Shown here in pieces: positions 33,000-44,176 of a stretch of DNA of 64,000 nucleotides. Where the stretch lies: contig JAKOGI010002235.1 in NCBI GenBank assembly GCA_029747015.1, positions 26,001-90,000 of the forward strand, read 5' to 3'. This stretch comes from Carnegiea gigantea. Lineage: Eukaryota; Streptophyta; Magnoliopsida; Caryophyllales; Cactaceae. Below the pieces are notes generated by a model. It did not search any database and was not told where the DNA came from. It saw only the letters and a list, made by a program, of their open reading frames with translations. The first letter of the stretch is position 1. The number at the start of each line of letters is the position of its first letter. The position numbers were made by a program, and so were the translations under genes.

Positions 33000-34120
33000 T
33001 AATGACAAGACTAGTCATCATTATTGAGATTCTACATGCCTTCATCTAAAATTATATCTTCTAGACCATCATTATCTAGATAATCATAAAAACCTTCATC
33101 TAATTGAAGATGGTCCGGGTCCCATTTCTTAAATAATTCAAGAAGATATTTCTTTCCTTTTCTAGTAAGAATTTTCCAGCTCCAACATCAAATAGATAAT
33201 GAAAGATATCTTCTGAGATTGCTCCTTCCACCTTCATGTATTCTTTAAACTCATTCTCATAGGCGAAAGTAATATTCCCACAATGCATTAATGTTTTTCC
33301 TTGTTCAATTAATGTCCAACTTTGACGATAAATGTTGTAAAAATCGATGGCTCTTGCTAAAGTGGAATCAGTAATAAATCCTCCTCGTTCTGGAAACCAT
33401 TCCTGTCATTGATCCTAGGGATCGTCATAATTAACGATTTGAATAAGATAATGGACTACTTTGGCTTCTCCATTTTCATATTCAATTAATGCACAATGTA
33501 CCTCCAAATATAGGGGTCTGCTGTATGAAATTTTTGTTGGACCATCAAGAGATGTAAGAATCTAATGGATCTTCTTGAACCTGCATTGTTGGAATTTGGT
33601 TAGTGTTAAGAAAAATAAGAACTTTGGATCTCGGATTTTTATAAAGTAAACTATCATCCCGTATTCCCAGACTTTAGTGAGGGGGTGATTTAGAGAGATT
33701 AAATTTGCTGGAAAACTAACAACATCAACTCCAGACTTATTAGTAAAATAGATCATTGTACTCCAAGACTCCCAAACAACATAAGAATAGTTATGATAAT
33801 AATCGACGTAGGCTGCGTACCACTCATTGAATCATTTTTCTTGAACATGAGATCTTTTTTTTTTTTTGGATATCATAAGGACATCTAAAATAATTAACTT
33901 GTAACTCTAAAAGGGAAAATCTTTGGGCTATTAGGGGCAGAAGATAGTAGACCAAAGTGGAATCTAGCTTTTGTGTGGAATTCCAAATTATCAATAAGGA
34001 CTTTACTAGAAGGTGAAACCCATTTTAGTAGCAATGGTATTTCACTATGGATTCCCTCATTTTCAGGCAGGAGTTCGGCTTTGATGATCATTACTGATGA
34101 GTTCTCGAGTTAAACTATCT
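33000..34120 (-). pseudogene. EPRV copy 1 ORF downstream of RNase H (TAV position)
   Basis: Several open pieces (34091-33894, 33756-33562, 33288-33100) share blocks with copy 2 at 52180-53030, for example NLEFHTK/NILEFHIK and the YLEVHCALIEYE-like segment. A separate ORF after the polymerase is where cavemoviruses and solendoviruses encode the translation transactivator/inclusion protein. I see no motif that proves this, so the assignment rests on position alone. Frames are broken in both copies. Confidence 0.5.
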
Positions 34121-34124
34121 GCCA

Positions 34125-35590
34125 GAGAGTTCTTCGATCCCTGTATATGTTTGATAGAGAAGGAAAACTAGTTAAGCTATAATTGCCAATGTAGGAGTCG
34201 CCCTTGCGCTGGTATTTTTGATAAATTCTTTTTCACAAAACCAAGTATTCGTTTGTAATAAGTTTAGATAAGAAAAGGTCTTGGGGCTAAAAAGTTTAAG
34301 AACTTTTCAATTCCCCTTATGACTGCAAGGATTTCATTTTTCATCGTGGGATAGTTGCGTTCTACCTTATTAAAACTTCCACTATAATATTTGTAGAGTT
34401 TTTCACATTCTTTGATTTTAAGTACTGCGCTCCAATGCTCATTGCTGGCATCTATCTCAAGAACTAAGCCATCTCTTTCATTAGGCAAATTAAGAACATG
34501 AAGATTTTTACACATCTTTTTGAAATTTTGAACAATCTTTGTATCATTACATAAATTAGTCTTGGAGATTGTGGCACGCCTTGTCCAATTTACTTCTTTC
34601 TTGAGTTCTTGTTGTAATGGCGTTCTTAGTTTTGCTAAATCTTTAATGAAATTTGAAGCATAGGTAAAACATCCAAGAAATCTTTCTACCTGTTTCCTAT
34701 CTTCAATCTTTTCAGGAAAATTCTCTATTTTTTTAAAATGTGTTTTTGTAGAATGATTTGTCCAGCTTTTATCTCTAGACCTAAGAACTCAATTTCTTGC
34801 TCAGTATAAATGCACTTGTTCTTTCCAAATATAATACCATGATCAATGCATACTCAGGTAATGGTTAAGACATCATTTTTGTGTTATTCAATGATTTTGA
34901 AAAAGACAAGGATATCATCGATGTAAACTAAACAACGATGATATCCATGTAAACTAAACAACAATGTTAAGGCCTTTGAATATGTTATCCAGTCTTCTCT
35001 GGAATATTTGAGGTGTATTTTTAAGACCAAATGACATTACTATCCATTCATAATGTCCTCGTGGGGCATAAATGCTGTTAAAGGAATGCTTTCTACATTC
35101 ATTTTTGTCAGCTAGTATCCGCTTTTGCAATCCATTTTTGAGAACTAAGGGCCTCCTTGAATTCTATTGAAAAGGACTATTTTGTTAAGAATATAATAAC
35201 CATCAAAGATAATATTATCATTAAGCTTTTTGTAGTTGGTTACCATTCTTGCTTTTCCTCTTTTTTCTTCTGCATGATTTCTTACCATGAAAACGGGGTT
35301 GGTATGAGGACTCTTGCTATTCCTGATTAATCCTTTATCCAAAAGTTCTTTAATTTGTTTATCGAATTCTTGGATATCCAATGTGTATACACCATTTATT
35401 TGACTCGGATAATATTGTTGGGATTTAATAGAGTGATTTTAGCAAATGTTTTATCTTTATCCCAAAACTTTAGAGGATTATCAAAGTAGAGTTCTATACA
35501 TAATTTCTCTTATTGTTCAACAATATGCTCTTTTATAGATAGCTCAAGCGATGAGATTGTTAGTGCTATTTCTCGTTGTACTGGCATTAC
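34125..35590 (-). pseudogene. EPRV copy 1 reverse transcriptase and RNase H
   Basis: 35,381-35,145 encodes the RT finger region (LLDKGLIRNSKSPHTNP, then KARMVTNYKKLND). A palm segment with PLTAFM and a GHYEW-like stretch lies near 35,110-35,000. The YIDD catalytic box is at 34,926-34,911, but a 26-bp tandem duplication (34921-34962) shifts the frame just before it. 34,515-34,264 is RNase H with DASNEHWSAVL and YYSGSFNK. Stops elsewhere confirm it is dead. Confidence 0.85.
34921..34962 (-). repeat. 26-bp tandem duplication at the RT active-site region of copy 1
   Basis: ATGTAAACTAAACAAC occurs at 34921 and again at 34947. Copy 2 lacks the duplication. Twenty-six is not a multiple of three, so the frame is lost just upstream of YIDD. 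Confidence 0.8.
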
Positions 35591-35594
35591 CTTC

Positions 35595-36060
35595 TCACCA
35601 TGCTAGCTGCATGTAAATTCAATTTTCTGATGTGTGTAAGCCTTGCTTAATTTTTCAATGGGAACGGAGTGACCATTAATTATGAATATTATTTGATTTA
35701 TGGTCTGTGTGCATGGGCAATATAATCTCTGAAAATTATTTCCAATAATCATATAAGGAGAAGGTTGATCAGTAGCCCATAGAACTATTATAATACATTG
35801 AACTCCTTCCAATTCTATGGATAACCCTTCTATGGCTTCATTGTGGCTCATAATACTATTATCATCTATCCTTACTTGTAAAAGATTTTTAGCTCTTTTC
35901 CACATAAATTCTGAAAATAATGATATTTTCACAGAGCATACAGAACAACCACTATCTATATAGGCACACAACTCATATTTATTATATACCTCCGAGCATA
36001 TATTTATTGGGATATAGATGCTATTAGGATTTGTGTTAGTGACTTCATATTATATTTTCA
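35595..36060 (-). pseudogene. EPRV copy 1 aspartic protease
   Basis: 35,971-35,603 is open and contains CAYIDSGCSVC with the D-S-G active-site triad, followed by PYMIIGNNFQRLY, a typical retropepsin flap/closing block of caulimovirids. The equivalent triad in copy 2 is DSD. It lies just before the RT in the same polyprotein order. Confidence 0.8.
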
Positions 36061-36064
36061 TAGT

Positions 36065-37235
36065 CATATTTTTGACTAATTCATCCTCATAGGCTCACTA
36101 ATAGTTCTTATTTTATACCTAATGACCTTTCTTTCTAGACTCATACTTCGGTCTATACTGTGTTTTACAGATTCAAAACTCATTCTACTCATTTCACTAG
36201 TCATACTAACTATATTATCTTCTTTAATTTCTTCTTTAGTAGAAGAAGATCATTCTTCCCATTCTAATCTAGTACTCATGCTTCTTAATAATTGGAGTTT
36301 GATGGTAATTTTAGCATTTTTATCAATTTTTATTACATTTTTCTTATTGAGTCTTGTAGGGTTGGCAAAGTTAGAAATTCATGAATGATCCATTTTTATC
36401 TCCTATAGATTGGATTTAATCCTCTGAATCTTTTGCATATTGGTAGGACTTTCAAATTTTTCTGCCTTCATCATTGTGACCTTAGTCTTTGGATCTATGA
36501 TATTATTAAGTTTGTAGATAATTTTCTAAAATATCCATAATGGATATCCTCCTCTTTTCATATCCATCCTAACTGTTTTTATCTTAAGCGATAAGAAGTT
36601 TTTGGCAAATTCGTCTTTTAAGCTTATATAATATGCAGGTCGATAATTGAATCATACCGATCTATTACATAAATTAGTCTTAATCCCTGTGATAATTTGA
36701 TTATAGAATTTGGTATGCCTAATATCACAGAGTAAAGCATAAAGATTAGTATCTTTGGCAAAATATTGTAACGGAATAATTTGTACTTGGACACTTTCAA
36801 CATGGATATACCTGTATTTTCTATCCTTGTTATACTAAGGATGTTTTCCCAGAACTTAACTTCCCCTACATCATACTCACAATCTTTGATTTCAGGATCT
36901 CCTTCCATTATCTCACAAACATGCTTGCTCTTTAATTGAAAGATGGATTTTTTATGGATCATGTCCTTTTGGATTATGGGAAGGATCCAATCTCCTTTGA
37001 GTTTCTCATTATCATTATCTACAACAAACTCTTCTCCTTAAAGATGACCAAGACTAATCGAGCTACTTTCCATCATATGACTTGTTTCTTCATAATCACT
37101 TTCTTCATATTCATTGTCTAAAATAATTTCAACAATACCTTTATTGTTATTTAGGGCTAGATCTAGTGCCTCATCTTCACCAAACTCAACATAATCTAGG
37201 CTATCTAAAGTTTCAATAAGCTTGTTATTTGTCTT
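36065..37235 (-). pseudogene. EPRV copy 1 movement-protein-like region
   Basis: 36,962-36,624 is open and carries SKHVCEIMEGDPEIKDCEY. Switching frames just downstream gives the pattern of a 30K-type movement protein core (D-I-R, then G-I-K-T-N-L, then N-Y-R-P) ending near 36,520 with DMKRGGYPL. Both copies show the same order of blocks. The region lies after the coat-protein knuckle, not before the coat protein. Identification as movement protein is by general resemblance, so it is less sure than the polymerase. Confidence 0.5.
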
Positions 37236-37239
37236 ATTT

Positions 37240-38550
37240 TTACATTCATTAGCATAATGTCCTACTTCTCCGCATGCCCAATATTTGCAGTTATTTTTCC
37301 CTGCAGGATAATAAGCTGCTTTCCTAAAAAATTTTCGTCTCTAGGACTTGGTTTGTTGTAATACTTTCTTTTATATTTCTCTCCCCTCTACTTATTGAAG
37401 CGCCTTTTCTTGTAAAATTTTCTCTTTTGTCTCTTTCAGGTTCTTATCCCCATTGGTGAGGTGAATCCCAGCAAGTTAGGAATTGCTTCTTAATTTTCTT
37501 TTGCTTTTGGAGATCAAGACATTGATTATTAGCCCATTTTCTTAAATAAGAGACTCTCGAACCAAGGGTATCAATGACATCAGCATGTTCAAGCCATGCA
37601 ATGTATTTTTCATTAGTTATAGAATTTATCAGATATGAAAATTTGTTATAGAACACACCAAGATTAGTTTCATGTGCCTAATGTTGTAATAATATTGACT
37701 AAATTTAGCAATATAATTTTCTAGATATCTCATATCTCATAATTATATATTATTAATCTTTCTTTCCCGTTCTCTTACTTTTTCTTCTGAATCAAGTTTC
37801 GCTCTGATAAACTCAGTTTCAATTTCCTTACATAAATTCTTGAACATTGCAGCTAGGGTTTCCATCATTGTGTTTTTACCATCTTCATTTAATAAATCAT
37901 ACCAGTAAGTTGCAGTGTCAGAGAAACTATGTTCAATGTAGTTTAGAAAATTTGTAACAATCTAAGTAGTATTTAGGTTTAAGACATTATTAATTCTTCT
38001 TTTCTAATGTTCAAATGTTTTGCCTGTATTACGAGCTCCATTTATGTTTAAGATGTACCCCGTTTGAATAATTGGGTAAAGGTAGCTTCCTCAAAGGTTG
38101 TAGTTTTCCTTAGGATGAACCCGAAGGAAAAATTAGTTGTACGTCCTGTTGGAACGTACCTAGGTCAAAATGAGTATCTCTTCCAGAAGGTTCATCAAAT
38201 TCTTCAGGTTTAGGAACAACATTGTTAACCAGATTGGTCTCTATCTCACTTAGGTCGAGTTCTTCTCCGATTTCGTTAATCTCATCTTCAACAGCCATTT
38301 TACCATATTTTTTATCCAGTTTTCTTCTGACGTCTTCTAAAGGTAACACACTTAGATATTCTAGTTTAATAAGATTCATCTGCTGACATATTTCTTCTTT
38401 TAATTGGACATTATTAGTTTCTTTATTATCATCAGATAACACGTTATGTTTATCACTAATTGTGCCTATAATCTTATTTAGTTCTTCTGAATTTTGTTCT
38501 TTCTCAAACGTATTCTGTAGTTCTTCAAGAGTATACTGCTTATCCTTCAT
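37240..38550 (-). pseudogene. EPRV copy 1 coat-protein region with degraded zinc knuckle
   Basis: The ATG at 38,550 (MKDKQYTLEELQ) opens 146 acidic residues homologous to 47,829-48,290 in copy 2. A central block (37,656-37,444) contains FSYLINSITNEKYIAWL and RKWANNQCLD, typical of caulimovirid capsid sequences. A basic stretch is followed by the RNA-binding knuckle near 37,300-37,255, read as CKYWACGEVGHYANEC. The expected first spacing is altered (Y in place of a Cys), whereas copy 2 keeps CX2CX4HX4C. Confidence 0.75.
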
Positions 38551-38927
38551 CTTCTTCCTTCTCTGTCTTTTCAGCTGATTTTTCAGCTGGTTTTTCTCCT
38601 ACTTTTTTTTGAATTTTTATATCATACAAAGAAAATGGATTCTTGTTTTTTGGGTTTTGGAAAGGATATTTATGCTGAAATGGAGTATTAGTACTGGAAG
38701 TAGATTTTTCGCTATGTTATAACTTCATTAACTAGAAAAAGGTGGATTACAAATATTTGCTTCTTAAGCTCCTTGACTTAAGTCTTGATTTTCGCTAATT
38801 CTGCTTTTAATTCTAAAACGATATCAGTTATATAGTTTAATTGAGGTGTTATTGGAGAAAGACCTTCTGGTGAATGCACAATATGTGAATAATTTGGTCC
38901 AAGGCGAGCCGGTTGTGATTCAAGCAT
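38551..38927 (-). pseudogene. EPRV copy 1 small 5' ORF with basic tail
   Basis: The ATG at 38,927-38,925 (MLESQPARLGPNYSH) starts the first ORF after the primer site. The N-terminal part includes a coiled-coil-like stretch ending in LELKAELAKI. A later frame gives a lysine-rich, alternating charged tail near 38,620-38,560. Small ORFs with such tails in this position are often virion-associated or DNA-binding proteins in Caulimoviridae. That role is inferred. Copy 2 has the same ORF at 47,413. Confidence 0.55.
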
Positions 38928-38994
38928 TAATCACAGTTAATTAGCTTAATTAATCAGTAATTAGCTTAATTATCTTAATTATTTTTGATCATGT

Positions 38995-39007
38995 GGCTCT
39001 GATACCA
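38995..39007 (-). other. Viral tRNA-Met primer-binding site, copy 1
   Basis: TGGTATCAGAGCC on the minus strand, then CACATGATC. It is intact here and degenerate at 47,333-47,346 in copy 2. It marks nucleotide 1 by Caulimoviridae convention and shows that genome-length sequence begins upstream of it. Confidence 0.85.
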
Positions 39008-39274
39008 ATTGAAAGAGGGCGTCGAGTAGTACTTATAAGTAGAAAACTACAAGCACAATTTTTGAATTTTTGTAATTAAGTTTTTAAGGATTGGGGTTAA
39101 AATACAAATTTTAAATGTTTAGGGTGCTTTAGATAATTTTAAAAGTTAAGTTTGGTCACTTTTAGTTCCAGGAAATATTTGCCCAAACTTGGATGGACCT
39201 CGAAATATTTTTCTAAAATTGTCAGGTCAGAAAAACAGTAGCCCAAACCTCGATGTACCTGGGAACAATTTATC
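39008..39274 (-). other. EPRV copy 1 leader upstream of the primer site
   Basis: Homologous to 47,070-47,332 in copy 2. It contains two units of the GCCCAAAC-type leader repeat (39,181 and 39,241). Together with 32057-32800 it rebuilds a continuous leader of roughly 1 kb between TATA and primer site. Confidence 0.65.
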
Positions 39275-39310
39275 TTGCCATATCTGATAGATGCAAGGTA
39301 AATCTTCTAA
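39275..39310 (+). pseudogene. MULE transposase pseudogene, continuation after EPRV copy 1
   Basis: TTGCCATATC repeats the last ten bases before the virus, and the frame reads on as ISDRCKG. SDR-x-KG is the block expected next in MuDR-type transposases. GTAAAT follows at once and TTTGCAATAG lies 70 bp on, so an intron may begin here. Beyond it the protein is no longer recognisable. Confidence 0.65.
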
Positions 39311-42300
39311 TCTATACTAACATAATAGCAGTATATTGATAACTGTCATTTTTTGCAATAGGAGAGATTTGCAGACCTTGTTGCACTATGAACTGTTAAT
39401 CAAAAGCCCATGTCATAGCACTATCATTCAAAACAGATAGCCATTTATGAAAATTTTTTTAAAAAAGAAATAACCTAAAACTATTGTACTGTTCCAGCCT
39501 CACACATCTAGTGAAATCGATAACCATCCTTGTAAATGTGCACAACTCTACAACTTCCTAGTTCCCACTACATCCAAATTGTTCTCATTCCTAATGGAAT
39601 TGAAACTTCCTAGTTGTGGGATAAGCAACAACATCAGTGGTGGATGTAGTAAATTGATGTAGCTGTGGAAAATCAATTAAGAAGAAAAAAAGCATGCAGT
39701 CTATTTTTAAAATTTTATCCGTTTATCAGTTGGTTGCATGTTATTCTAATCAATGGGAAATTTTTTGCAAAGTTGATGTTCACTTATGAGTTGAGAGCTA
39801 CTGATATGTTATCATCAACGTTGATAATGATTTTGACGTGCCTTTCATTCTCCTACAGTGTACATGTTACTTAGTCCATTCGCACGACAAATTGTATATG
39901 TGATTTCATCTTTTTCTTTTTAGCACATTTTGTTTTATTATGATTCTTTTTAATTGTTTATCCTTTGTGAAGAGGGTTTTTTCTTTTCAATGTATGTTTC
40001 TGTAGGCATTATCATTAGTATTTTTGTTTTGTCTCTTGGTGAAAGGGTTGAAGGTTTAGAGGAGATGAACTTTTATCGTTGGTATGTCCAATTGGGATAG
40101 GGACATAGAGTATGGTTAGCAAAAATATGATAGTTAAGGGTGGTGATTGGCCTAACCAAGCTTGCCCTGGTGATTTGAGACATTATTTCTCTTCAACTTC
40201 ATCAATTAGTGTGATACACTTAAGAGATATCCAATTCTAAGATGCTAAAGCTTGAAGCCTCCCACTCTTGAGCTTATCTTGATATGGGTTCTGTTGGAAA
40301 GGGAGAAAGTAGTTACAATCTTGTTTGTTGTTCAATATTAGTTCGATGTCTATTCCTTTTTAGGTTCAACAGTTTTAATGCAGGGGTATGGATTTGCATG
40401 TGTGTTGATATGTTAGTGATAATTCTTTTTTATATGAGTAATCTTAGCTTGATTTTCATTGTTGAGTTATGATGGCTTCAAAGTGACTTAAGTTTATGAA
40501 AATAGTAGCATGATATCTATTAGTATGGAGAGTTATTTTTAGGAAAAAAATCAGGTTGGAATCTTCAGTTTCTTTAATAAAGTTTGACAATGCAATTTCT
40601 GTATGTCTGTCATGTTGTATACTTCGTATTTTGCTTTTGATTGTTTCCTTTGGATGGTTTTGGTCTACATAGCAGTAAGTGAAGGAATGAAAAGGGAAGC
40701 AAAGGAGGTTAGAAGGAGGGGGCAGACAGGGGACGTGGTAGAGTAGCTAAACTCAATGTACTACAGGACTAAGGAGAGTGGTTGTATCAGTTTTGCTATA
40801 TGCTTAAAGGACATTGGGTTTGGTGCTAACAAGCAATTATGTTTGCCTTTCATAATAGTGGGTGATGTGGTTGATGTTTCTTGTGTGTATAAGTTGAATC
40901 AACATTAGGCCGACAATCCAGAATCTTCATGGAATGATTATAGCCATACAAGTAAAATGGGCACGAATTTAGTTAGATGCGTTCCTACTTCATCCAAATT
41001 ATTGTGCTACTATATACGTTTTTATTTTGGGATCACTCCACAACTATTTGCGTTAATATTCCCCATATCATGTATTCTCTGGGATTCCTTGTGGCTACAA
41101 ATTTCTCTAAAACTTGTTGCATAATTTGACAATACTGTTGATGGCCAAAAAAGAATGCTTTTGTGGATTAAAGAATAATAAACGTCTCCCATGTCAAGCC
41201 CTTAGGGTAACTAAATTCAATGTAGATATAACTATTAAATAGAATTGATGGATTAGTTTGACTATAATAATCATAGCCATGACTGGGTGGTGATTGGCAA
41301 GAACATAGATAACTAAAGTGACATGACCCCTTCAAATAGGTAGAGCGTAAATCTTCTACTTTGTTATCAAACTAGTACGGAGAAAAGACTTATATTAAAT
41401 TTATCAGAAAAAAATATTGGGCTATTATAGTATCTTACATGCCAAAATGAAATTTTATTTAATTATTTCAAATCATAATTACTAATGGTGTTTTGGTGTT
41501 GAAATTACCAAGAATATTTTTACCTTCAGTAAATTTTCAATAATTAACTTCTTAAAATTTTTTTCTAGAAAAATGGGCAATTTTATAAAATGTTAATTTA
41601 CCATCCGACATCTACAATGTGAATCTAAGGCATAGAAATACATTCTTAGATGCTAAAATAAAGTATTAATCCCAATTTCAATAATGAGAATCTTAATTTT
41701 TTTAAAAAATCTGATTCAAAACATTTTGAGCTTCCAAATCTACATCACAAATTTCTTGATAAAAATAAGTCAATACCTTTCACAGGTCTATTGTCTTGGG
41801 CGCTAAGCATGAGTCTATTCGCAACCAAATTAGTACTAGAAGGCTAATTTCCTACACAAATACAACCACAGGAGTGTTGGTTGTTTTGTGTCATCAATTA
41901 ACTTATCGTATCACTTATCATGATCTTTAGCTCTATATTTGCTTCTTGATGTCTCCATCACAGTTTTTATATTTCTAATTTATTTTTTAAAAAAATATAT
42001 CTTAAATTTAACATCTCTATCATAGTTGATTTTGGTTGGGCCTAACATGCTTTTGCGGTCTTAAGCTTGATAATATTTTTAGGCTCCGATTGAAGGTTTG
42101 TTCTTGCTAGTCCTTGAAATATAGAAATTGGGGCCTAAGTTTCATTATCTGGAATTTTACAAAATTTGAGACACCATTTTTAGGTATCTACATGTATACA
42201 TGTATGGTCTTTCCCCAAAAAAAAAAAAAAAGTTCTAAAAGGGTGCACTTGGGGAATTAATAAGGAGTTTAAGTAGCTACTGCAAATGATGCTATTGGGT

Positions 42301-42716
42301 TACAACGAGTGTTGATATGATGGTGGGTCTTGAATTTAATGTGGTTTCCCACAAATATAGTTGTAGTGGTACTGAAATTACATGTTGTGATGGGGTGTTC
42401 TTTCTTCGCTTACCTGTTCTGCTCTTCTTTTCATTTTTCCTTGGTTTTCCTCTTCTTTGTAATAAAAGCTTTTTTCCCTAATAGCGAGCACATTTTGGAG
42501 TTATGGTGCAATCGCTGAAGAGTTTTTAGGCGAGGCAGTTAGCACTATTTGGAACACAGATAGGCTCTTGAGTCTGAGCCTAAGTCTCTACCACAGTCTA
42601 GTTGACTATCTAAAAGTAAATAATATAATAAAATAAAATTCAAACAATACACCCAACAACCGGGTCTAACCATTTGTGGGAGATGATGCCTGGATTCCGG
42701 GTCATGGTCCTTACAG
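39311..42716. other. Unclassified DNA
   Basis: No frame over about 70 codons and none resembling a known protein. It could include the decayed rest of the MULE. A run of 15 A at about 42,218-42,232 is the only clear low-complexity feature and might be the tail of an old retroposed copy. Confidence 0.4.
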
Positions 42717-42735
42717 TGGTGACTCTACTGTGGAG
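42717..42735 (+). other. Possible retroelement primer-site motif
   Basis: TGGTGACTCTACTGTGGAG resembles the (T)GGCGACTC-x-x-CTGGGGA motif that follows LTRs of some plant Ogre/Tat-type gypsy elements. A matching LTR pair was not found, so this is tentative. Confidence 0.3.
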
Positions 42736-44176
42736 TTTGTTTTAAGAAGGCGATATTTGAAAATCAAAATGGGAAATCATTTTAATTACACTCATATTAG
42801 TCATTCTTACATCATAGGTGCTACGTCGCTGGGATTAACAATGTCTCTAGGTCAAACCTTGTTATTACCTACTCAAGGAAATAATTAGTCACTCAATGGG
42901 TCCGTTAAGACTTATAACTGAGCAAACGACTACTTCAGCCACCCATGGCATACTTTCCTTATTCAAGATGATATATAGGAAAGCAACTGAGCCTTCTAGT
43001 CTTGCTATGCACCCTGTTGATGACGAAGCATTTGAGCTGCGAGAGGAATGTTCTAAACCTTACCTTAATCACTTACAATGTAGAACTTTGGATTAGGTTG
43101 GAATTTATACGCATGCATAATTTTATGAATGCTTACTACTCTAGTGAACTGTCTAAAGCTAACCTTTACTCAAAGAGCCATGTATTGATGCTCTAAGGTT
43201 CATAAAGCTATCACTGTGTGTAGGGGACCAGTTGAGGAAAACGTTAGTCTGACCCAGTTGAGGGCATGGTCAAGTCTTAGATCTATAAAACTCGCTCTTA
43301 GATTAGGTCAAGTATAAGTATTTTAGTCTTGCACTAGGAAAGAGCCACAAGAAATTATCTCCTTTTGTGGCCTTGTTTGCATCATAATATGGGGGTTAGT
43401 ATCATTAATTTAGGTTCAGGTCATTTAAAATCATGAGCTTGCAAATCTCATCACATGTTAAGAAGGTCTGAAGGTGATTATGTAGTCATAGCATATCGAT
43501 TGTATGTAACCTGGGCTCCAAGAGTCATGCATCATTTGGTCTTATCAAGCATAGTTCATGAGTCTATCTAAGCCCAAAGTCCAAAATATAGCCCATTAGA
43601 CCCTTAGAGTCCTAGTCCATTCTAGGTTGCGTCTAATCTTGCATTTTATTCATAATGCATATGTTCAATTAGGAACAAAATACTTGATCCATCTATAAGT
43701 CAATGGTCTACGCATCATACATCCATTCCCTAAGTATAGGATCCATGCATGAGTCCACCCAGATCCATCCATTTGCCTAAGATAGCCCATTCTAAGCAAA
43801 CCAAACTACAGTCATGCTAAGCCCTAGTAAAGGTTTGTCATCCATGTGAGATAGACTTAGATCTAACTTGGGTCGTAAGTTACCTCTCTAAGCATAACTT
43901 GGGAGCTAATCGAGGGTAAAGCCTGATTTTAGCCTAAATCCAATATTTTAACCTCATTTACTCGCATCCCAGCATAAACCTTTAAGGCGACCAAGGCATT
44001 ATCTCTTTCACATTAGGCTGCAAGTCATTAATGCTTTCTTTTAGCACATAGCTAATGCTGTTGACAATTCATTTCCATTGTTCATCTCTTTAACATTCCA
44101 CTCCTCTAAACCATTACCTTATTAATTAGGATAAGGAAAACTAGGAAGGTGAGATTGAAGCCCATAAACCAAGAGG
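42736..44176. other. Unclassified DNA, possibly decayed retroelement interior
   Basis: Open stretches of 60-70 codons (42676-43196) show no recognisable domain. 43,200-44,150 has no coding signal. Confidence 0.35.

Larger units (their letters stand above)
32057..39274 (-). mobile_element. EPRV copy 1: genome-length endogenous Caulimoviridae sequence
   Basis: About 7.2 kb on the minus strand holding, in viral order, leader, tRNA-Met primer site, small ORF, coat protein with knuckle, movement-protein-like block, protease, RT, RNase H, a further ORF, enhancer repeats, TATA, poly(A) signal and more leader. Homologous over its whole length to 47070-54025 in inverse orientation. It is flanked by perfect TTGCCATATC repeats (32047-32056, 39275-39284). 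All frames are interrupted. No integrase is present, as expected for the family. Coat protein before movement protein points to a cavemovirus/solendovirus-like relative. Confidence 0.85.

Noticed and set aside
36122..36388. An 88-codon plus-strand frame rich in Leu, Ile and Ser resembling a membrane protein
   Set aside because: It is the antisense of the viral region between the movement-like block and the protease.
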